Assembly: GCA_024449915.1 (NCBI GenBank)
Contig: JAMZAV010000105.1
Span: forward strand, 620,001-684,000
DNA: 64,000 nucleotides
Source: Sweltsa coloradensis
Lineage: Eukaryota > Arthropoda > Insecta > Plecoptera > Chloroperlidae
Direction of reading: 5' to 3'
Position 1 is the first letter of the stretch; every line of letters starts with the position of its first letter. Below are positions 58,609 to 64,000 of this stretch, piece by piece. The notes below the pieces were generated by a model, which had not been told where the DNA came from, did no database searches, and saw only the letters and a list, made by a program, of their open reading frames with translations. The translations under genes and the position numbers were made by a program.

Positions 58609-58844
58609 ATGTTTGAATCCCATGAGAGTATACAATGTACAAAAGTGCCTTGGAGATTCAGAAGTTTTCGACAGTGTTGTAGAGATTTGAACTACAAGTT
58701 GCATAAAAGTGGTAAAACAATTAAGAAGTATTTGTTTAGTAGATCTTGGCATAAAGTGAGCCGACTGTTTCACATCTCCGAAGATGCAGATGGCTTGCCA
58801 ACTGAACTTGAGTATAAAACATTTATAACAGATGAAGAACGAAG
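58609..58844 (+). CDS. Candidate first coding exon of an unidentified gene
   Basis: ATG at 58609 opens MFESHESIQCTKVPWRFRSF, continues with many basic and aromatic residues (SGKTIKKYLFSRSWHKVSRL), and ends TEFLEYKTF-like acidic sequence ...ITDEER before a good donor, CGAAG|gtaggc. There is an in-frame stop upstream near 58558, so the ATG is a reasonable start. The composition and donor support a real host exon. It lies 1.9 kb upstream of the first visible scramblase exon on the same strand, but its end phase (two bases into a codon) does not fit that exon. It is either a separate gene or joined through an unseen exon. The family is not recognised. Confidence 0.45.
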
Positions 58845-58849
58845 GTAGG

Positions 58850-60740
58850 CCTATGAACTGAAAATATGTTTTTATTCAATTGTATTGAACCCATTGTTAG
58901 TGATCAATGGTATTGGTTGGTAATATTTCTTCTTGTTTGGTTAATATGATACCCTGTAGTTGCTTAAAATATGATGTTAGTTAGTTAGTATAACATTAAA
59001 TATTTAAAAGAGCAATGAGTGTGTGTTGTTATAATTAGTGGATTTTTAACTGTAGGCCCTACAACCATCCACGTACATAGGCTTATGTGGAATTAAATCA
59101 AAATGAATGGTGCCAACTTGTTGCTGAAATGAAGTAACATCAAATATTGTTCACTTCTTTATTTTAAAATTGTCTACTGTACTGGAGTCATTAAAATTTA
59201 AAATGTACCTAATAGCCTCCTCATTTTCTGTCTGGTTTTGTGCTTCAAATTCTATACCATTGGATATGTTTTTAATTGTTTTGTACTTGTTAAATGTAGT
59301 CATTCAATTCAGCTATGAGCTCCTACAAACCAGATTTTAAAGCGCGATGCAGAGGTTTATTCTGGATTACTTTGAATTGAAGCTCTGTTTTTGCAATAAA
59401 TGACCATTAAATAGGCCACCAAAGAAAGTTTTGGTAGGAATTTCCCACGCTTGAGTATGAGACAATTGGTTGCAAAGTTAAAATGTTCTGATTGCGACAT
59501 GCATATATTCTTAGAAGGCCTACATAATTTTTAAAGTTTAAAAAAATTTGAGTTGAGGTTAAAATGTGGTTCAGAATGTATGGAAATTCATTGGATTAGG
59601 TGATGGACATTTTAACCTTCTAAAAAAAATCCATCCATCTAGCTCATCCAACGATCTAAATAATGACAGGTTCACTATTTTTTAAATCAAGTTTGATCTG
59701 CCAGGTATAGCCTGGTGATTAGCATTTAAATGAAGCCAAGTGGGTGCTGTGTTTTAATTTGTGTGCTTTCTTAAAATTCTTCTACCTGGGGCCTACATTT
59801 TATTTTTGTTTTAAAGGAAATATTACTCATATTGGCAGTCGACAAATAGCTATTTGCTCGACCAGGAAACATCTGACGTGTACGAAACTTTATGTAGGCC
59901 TAGTTGTGAAGGAAGCTTACAATGTATATCTACTATCTAGTAGTACACAGTATTATATACAGTATTGTCAGTATTATATTATGTAGTAGAAGTCTATAAA
60001 TAGTACAATACGGTATAGTAGATTATCAATATTTTTTGTTAATCAAATCACGGATAATGTCAATTCTCGACTTTTTACCTAAATCCAAAATTGTAAAAAA
60101 AATAAAAAAAATAAAATAATATAATAAAAAAAGTATGACCCTAGAGCCCTTCATTTCCACTTCCGTGTGTAAAGTTTCAAACAACTGTGATGTCAGTCAG
60201 CCGAGCAAACTGGAATTTGCGTAAAACACATGTCCTATAATATTATCTTCTTAACTTACAACATTATATGTACCCATGGATTGATGTATCATGTTCATGT
60301 TTAGGCCTACACATTTTAAGGTGTTAACACGTTTACTATGTCTTACACAAAATTAAACGTTTGATACCCGCGGACTGTCCATTTTCGATAATAGCCACCA
60401 AGGGTGACGCCCTCCTCAATTCAACCCGTCAGATACAAATAACATTTCAGAAAACGCATTGAACGATGTGTGTTTATCGTGTTATGGAAAGATAGACTAA
60501 AATAATAGTTGTCAATTGTCTAGGTCCAATATAGCTTTTCTTTGTCTAAATGAAAAAATCATAGAAACGGAAACAATGGGCTTGTATATACTGTCACGAG
60601 AGCTTACAAGTTTACTAAACACATCCATATTAGGACCTTAGGAAACAACATACTGCAAATTGTTTGCATGCCTTGTTCTAAAACAGCTACTTTAATATCA
60701 TGTTGATGATATCTCTTATTAATTTGTCCCAACCTCTTAA
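58850..60740. other. Non-coding, possible intron and intergenic sequence
   Basis: AT-rich, with scattered AGGCCTA motifs and A-runs at about 60095-60130. I searched for the Pro-rich N-terminal exon expected for scramblases and did not find one. Confidence 0.5.
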
Positions 60741-60750
60741 TTGAATTCAG

Positions 60751-60870
60751 CATTCGTTATAGGTGGATGGATGAGTATACCGCAAGGTGTCTCGAACGTG
60801 CCACCAGGGTTGGAATACCTTACTACGATTGACCAGCTGTTGGTACATCAGAAGGTCGAGTTGTTGGAAG
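60751..60870 (+). CDS. Phospholipid scramblase, first visible exon
   Basis: Scramblases move phospholipids between membrane leaflets in response to calcium and also act in the nucleus in vertebrates. This exon encodes [20 protein letters not shown] and [16 protein letters not shown], the conserved start of the scramblase core. The donor is GGAAG|gtaagg at 60871. The acceptor could be at 60750 (ttgaattcag) or at 60762 (cgttatag); the first has the better context. The Pro-rich N-terminal segment of many family members should be further upstream and was not found. All four exons are in compatible phase, which makes this gene model robust. Confidence 0.93.
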
Positions 60871-61008
60871 GTAAGGCTCATCACATGACTTCCTGTTGGC
60901 TCCCCCTTTCCCCCTCCTCTTTCCCGCCAGTATATCTTACATTCTTCTGTCTGGAGTAGTGTAAGCCTCTCTCACCCTCACCATTCCGCATTGGTAAACT
61001 TAAACTAA

Positions 61009-61501
61009 AGCCGCTTTCGTTTACCTCGCCAGAGTAACCCGTCCGGTCAGTTATGTCACGTGATTTTACGTCACCAGGTTAGCATTTTCAACCCAAGTAA
61101 ACGAAAGCGACTCAGAGGTGGATTTGTTTGCAAATGGATGCCGTGACAGCAGGAGTTAAACGTAAATATATAAACAACGTTATTAAAGTTTACCATGTTA
61201 ATGTTAATTGTTAAAATGGCAGCACAAGGCCTAGGCCTACTCAATAACAATGTTTTGCGCCAAAATATCCACGTATCACCCATAGCAACTTATAAACACC
61301 ACCTATCGAATTCACATCGTTTCGTATTTTCCGCCATAACCTGAACTAACCCTGCTCCCGAGGCAGGTCACTTTTTTGGTGATCGGGTTATAAAACCGGG
61401 TTACTTTGGCATAGTTGCCGAACGAACCTGAGTAACCTGCTACTGACCGGGTTTACTATCCGGACTAACAGGTTGCTCTGGCGAGGTAAACGAAAGCGGC
61501 T
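61009..61501. mobile_element. Harbinger/ISL2EU-like non-autonomous element in scramblase intron
   Basis: Inverted ends of about 33 bp, AGCCGCTTTCGTTTACCTCG at the left and its inverse at the right, are flanked by TAA on both sides (61006-61008 and 61502-61504). A 3-bp TAA duplication is typical of the PIF/Harbinger superfamily. The interior has a CACGTG-containing stretch and repeated 'gggtta/taaccc' motifs but no ORF. Confidence 0.75.
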
Positions 61502-61653
61502 TAAGATGCCCATTCAAGACGTTACAATTGAGTCCTGCATGATCTGTCAATTACATTCTTGGTGGTCCATTACACTGTTAATTATTAATTTAATAACAAC
61601 ACAAACTGCAAATCAGAAATCTGAATCACCATCTTATTTTTGTTTTTTCCCAG

Positions 61654-61871
61654 CGTTTACGGGATTCGAGACGAAGAATAAGTTTACGGTGAAAAACAGT
61701 TTGGGTCAGAAAGTATTCTATGCCGTAGAAGACAGTGATTGCTGCACAAGAAATTGCTGTGGACCAATGAGGCCATTCGACATGAAAATCATGGACAACT
61801 ACAAAACCGAGTTGATTCACCTTAATCGCCCTCTTGCGTGCGACTCTTGTTGCTTTCCATGCTGCCTGCAG
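61654..61871 (+). CDS. Phospholipid scramblase exon 2 (visible)
   Basis: Acceptor ttttttcccag|, donor CTGCAG|gtacac. It encodes [20 protein letters not shown], then [20 protein letters not shown] and [13 protein letters not shown]. The two Cys clusters are the palmitoylation and metal-type clusters typical of animal scramblases; palmitoylation directs the protein to the plasma membrane rather than the nucleus. The junction with the preceding exon (GAAG/CG) restores an Ala codon, as in other family members. A 167-codon antisense frame across this exon and the next is a shadow. Confidence 0.96.
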
Positions 61872-61944
61872 GTACACACAGCTTTGTTGGTGTTGCCTAG
61901 AGTTGATTGCTGAGTGGTAGGCTAAGTGATTGTTTAATCTGCAG

Positions 61945-62109
61945 ACGATGGAGGTATCGGCTCCTCCGGGCACTGTCATCGGATCCATCGAGCAGGAGTG
62001 GAGTATCATCACTCCGCAGTTTCGTATCAAGAACGCTGCGGGTGATGTTGTGCTCAGAATAGAGGGCCCCTTCTGTACATACAACATTTGTGGTGACGTG
62101 GAGTTCAAG
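61945..62109 (+). CDS. Phospholipid scramblase exon 3 (visible)
   Basis: Acceptor aatctgcag|, donor TTCAAG|gtatgt. It encodes TMEVSAPPGTVIGSIEQEWS, FRIKNAAGDVVLRIEGPFCT and NICGDVEFK, the central beta-rich tubby-like fold of scramblases, including the Pro-Pro-Gly and I-E-Q-E-W signature. It is of the length and phase expected for this exon. Confidence 0.96.
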
Positions 62110-62784
62110 GTATGTTTCATTGTCGGCAAGATAGGGTAGGCTTACCGCTCGATACCCAATATACCATACTTGGGGATGGAACTTTTTAAGGAACTTGATC
62201 TCTTTTAGTGTTGAGGAACTTTTAAGTGATCAAGTTAATATTTTCAAGGGACTTTTTTAGAAAGTTCCTTAAAACGTTCCAGTTGCAATTAAGTAGTCAA
62301 TTTTGTACTTAACACCACTTTTCAGCATTCGTTAGCTAACAACCTTGCCGCTACATATCATTTATAATTTCATATCATGTATCATCATGATTCATGACCC
62401 TACCGCTCACCGTGCTCTTTAACAGCCATATGCATGCTTGCAAGTTGCATGTCAGTCACTCTGCAGTCACATTAAACACACTTAAAAATAAAAGGGAACT
62501 TGTAAAGGAACTTCAGTTCCTTTTTAGAGGTAAGGATGTAAAAAGGAACTCGGACTTTATAAAAGTTCTTTTTTTTAATTGATGAACTGAATCTTTTGAA
62601 AGTTCCTTAAAGGAACTTCCCCAAGTATGCCCAATACTTCCAACACAAGCTTATTTCATAATAAATTGATCGGGGACATTTTATAGACTCTTACCATGGC
62701 ATCAACATATTAGAATGTGTTGTTTGCATATAGTAGTATAAATTACCATAATTTTAAAAAACTTTTATTGTATCTTGTTTTCAG

Positions 62785-62946
62785 CTCATGTCTAAAGATG
62801 GTGGAACTCAGGTGGGCAAGATTTCGAAACAATGGGCCGGCATGTTGAGAGAAATGTTCACTGACGCTGATTATTTCGGCATCACCTTCCCAATGGACCT
62901 GGATGTCCGGATGAAGGCTGTCATGCTGGGAGCTTGTTTCCTTATA
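62785..62946 (+). CDS. Phospholipid scramblase exon 4 (visible)
   Basis: Acceptor cttgttttcag|, donor CTTATA|gtgagt. It encodes [40 protein letters not shown] (the EF-hand-like calcium-binding loop, with Asp residues at DAD and DLD) and [13 protein letters not shown], the start of the C-terminal membrane helix. The remaining codons (normally beginning D-F-M-F-F) and the stop are not found before the window end, so the last exon lies beyond 64000. Confidence 0.96.
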
Positions 62947-63274
62947 GTGAGTATGGTAGAACATTATGGGACCGATGTTTGGAGAATTTTTTAAAGTGCA
63001 CACCATCAAATTAAACAAGTTTTGTTCTTTATCAAACTATTTCTAAACATATTACTTCATGTTGAGAACATTGTTCTTCTGTATTTTTTTAAATGCTATT
63101 ATAAATAGCTAGTAGTAGTAGTATTAACCGCATAATCTACAATCTACATTAATAAAGCATTAACAGAGGAAATAACTAATTGGCCGTGTAAGATAATATA
63201 TTTTGGGGATATATAATATTAATATATATTAAACAGGATGTTCAGGGATTTTGTCATCTTGTTGTGGTCTAGAT

Positions 63275-64000
63275 CAGGGGTGCCCAACTATATTTACAGT
63301 TGGGCCACATGGCATAAATTTCAATGTTGGCGGGCCACATCATAAAATGCCCGAATATCACCTAAAATTTAACGTAATTTGAATATGCTATAGATTGTGG
63401 AATAATAATGCAATCCTCCCCTGTTCTTGTCATTGTATTGCGTGACAAGCTGATAGCATCAATGATATTTCAATAACAGCTTGCATACTTTTCTTTACTA
63501 ATTCAATATCATTTCAATTCAATAATAATACATAATTAGAGAATGGTCTTCCTCCCGACGCTAATAAGTGGGCAACCTGATAACTAGCACGGACAGATAC
63601 TTGGTTCTCGAGTTATCAACATACATTCGACGACGACGACGTGAGAAACTAGGGCGCTTCAACCGGTTGCGGAGATACAAGGTTTTGGTTCAGTTTGACC
63701 CTTTGTATTTCTCATATCCACTTCTGTGTTTCGAGTCGTAATGCCGTTTTAAATTGTACTCTTTGAACACTGCGATGACATCTCTGCATATTAAGCACAC
63801 AGTTTTATCGTTATGTGGCACACAAAATTAAAGATCGGTCCACTTTTCGTTTAATACGCAGAACTCGCTATCTATTTTACAATTTTATTTTAAAATCTTT
63901 TGATGTCGACTTTTTTTAAACCAAACAAATAAATGTTACACTACAACAAAACTACCCTTAGTACACTCAGTCTCATATCATTGTGGGACACACAGGGAGT
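63275..64000 (-). pseudogene. hAT (GTF2IRD2/ZBED5-like) element piece with BED zinc finger
   Basis: 63275 starts CAGGGGTGCCCAACTAT, a hAT-type terminus. On the minus strand about 63860-63690 encodes, across a stop, KTVCLICRDVIAVFKEYNLK and RHYDSKHRSGYEKYKG. This is the C2H2/BED-like finger 'CL.C....AVFKEYNLKRHY..KH' of the domesticated-hAT group. The finger lies only about 400 bp from the terminus, so most of the transposase is deleted. The other terminus is beyond the window. Confidence 0.75.

Noticed and set aside
61626..62129. 167-codon minus-strand frame
   Set aside because: Antisense of scramblase exons 2-3, crossing an intron; the plus-strand exons have clear family motifs and splice sites.

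Overview
This is eukaryotic, intron-containing, AT-rich DNA with very low gene density and a very high load of mobile elements. The palindromic octamer TAGGCCTA and its shorter forms recur through most of the window. I have seen this in echinoderm and some other deuterostome genomes, so an invertebrate deuterostome (perhaps an echinoderm) is my best guess. That is an inference; no rRNA or mitochondrial marker is present.

Host genes. Two are certain: an intronless Rap2-type small GTPase on the minus strand (17477-18028) and a phospholipid scramblase on the plus strand, with four coding exons at 60751-62946 and its ends missing. Weaker candidate exons of unidentified genes lie at 4996-5187 and 5731-5794 (minus, compatible splice phases), 8816-8933 (minus) and 58609-58844 (plus). 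11.0-17.4 kb is essentially non-coding and rich in TAGGCCTA.

Mobile elements. (1) A nearly full-length Ty3/gypsy retrotransposon (46133-50897, minus) has both LTRs, a tRNA-Leu-like primer site and a polypurine tract; its gag and pol are broken by frameshifts. (2) It appears to sit inside a CR1/L2-like LINE running from about 51376 to 40133 (minus). The first ORF of that LINE seems to carry an OARD1-like macrodomain, an SGNH esterase-like domain and a Pro/Glu/Thr repeat tail, followed by APE endonuclease and reverse transcriptase remnants. The macrodomain is the most unusual thing here. (3) Other LINE pieces lie at 2.6-2.9, 24.5-24.8, 32.6-33.5 and 55.65-57.58 kb; the last is an I-clade type with RNase H. 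(4) Several short DNA transposons have exact 8-bp target duplications of hAT type (403-1129, 8415-8771, 32286-34055, 38927-39729). One Harbinger-like element (61009-61501) has TAA duplications, and several are fold-back elements. (5) Five dispersed elements share 5' and 3' ends, the latter a small hairpin followed by CTAG, around different tandem-repeat cores; they look Helitron-like. (6) tRNA-derived repeats include two short elements in which a tRNA-like body is enclosed by 19-bp inverted repeats.

Sequence quality. 21.4-21.9, 36.3-38.5 and 41.75-43.3 kb are dominated by homopolymer runs and scattered indels, including a poly-C to poly-A junction near 43.2 kb. They look like unpolished or collapsed assembly, and frameshifts near them should not be over-interpreted.
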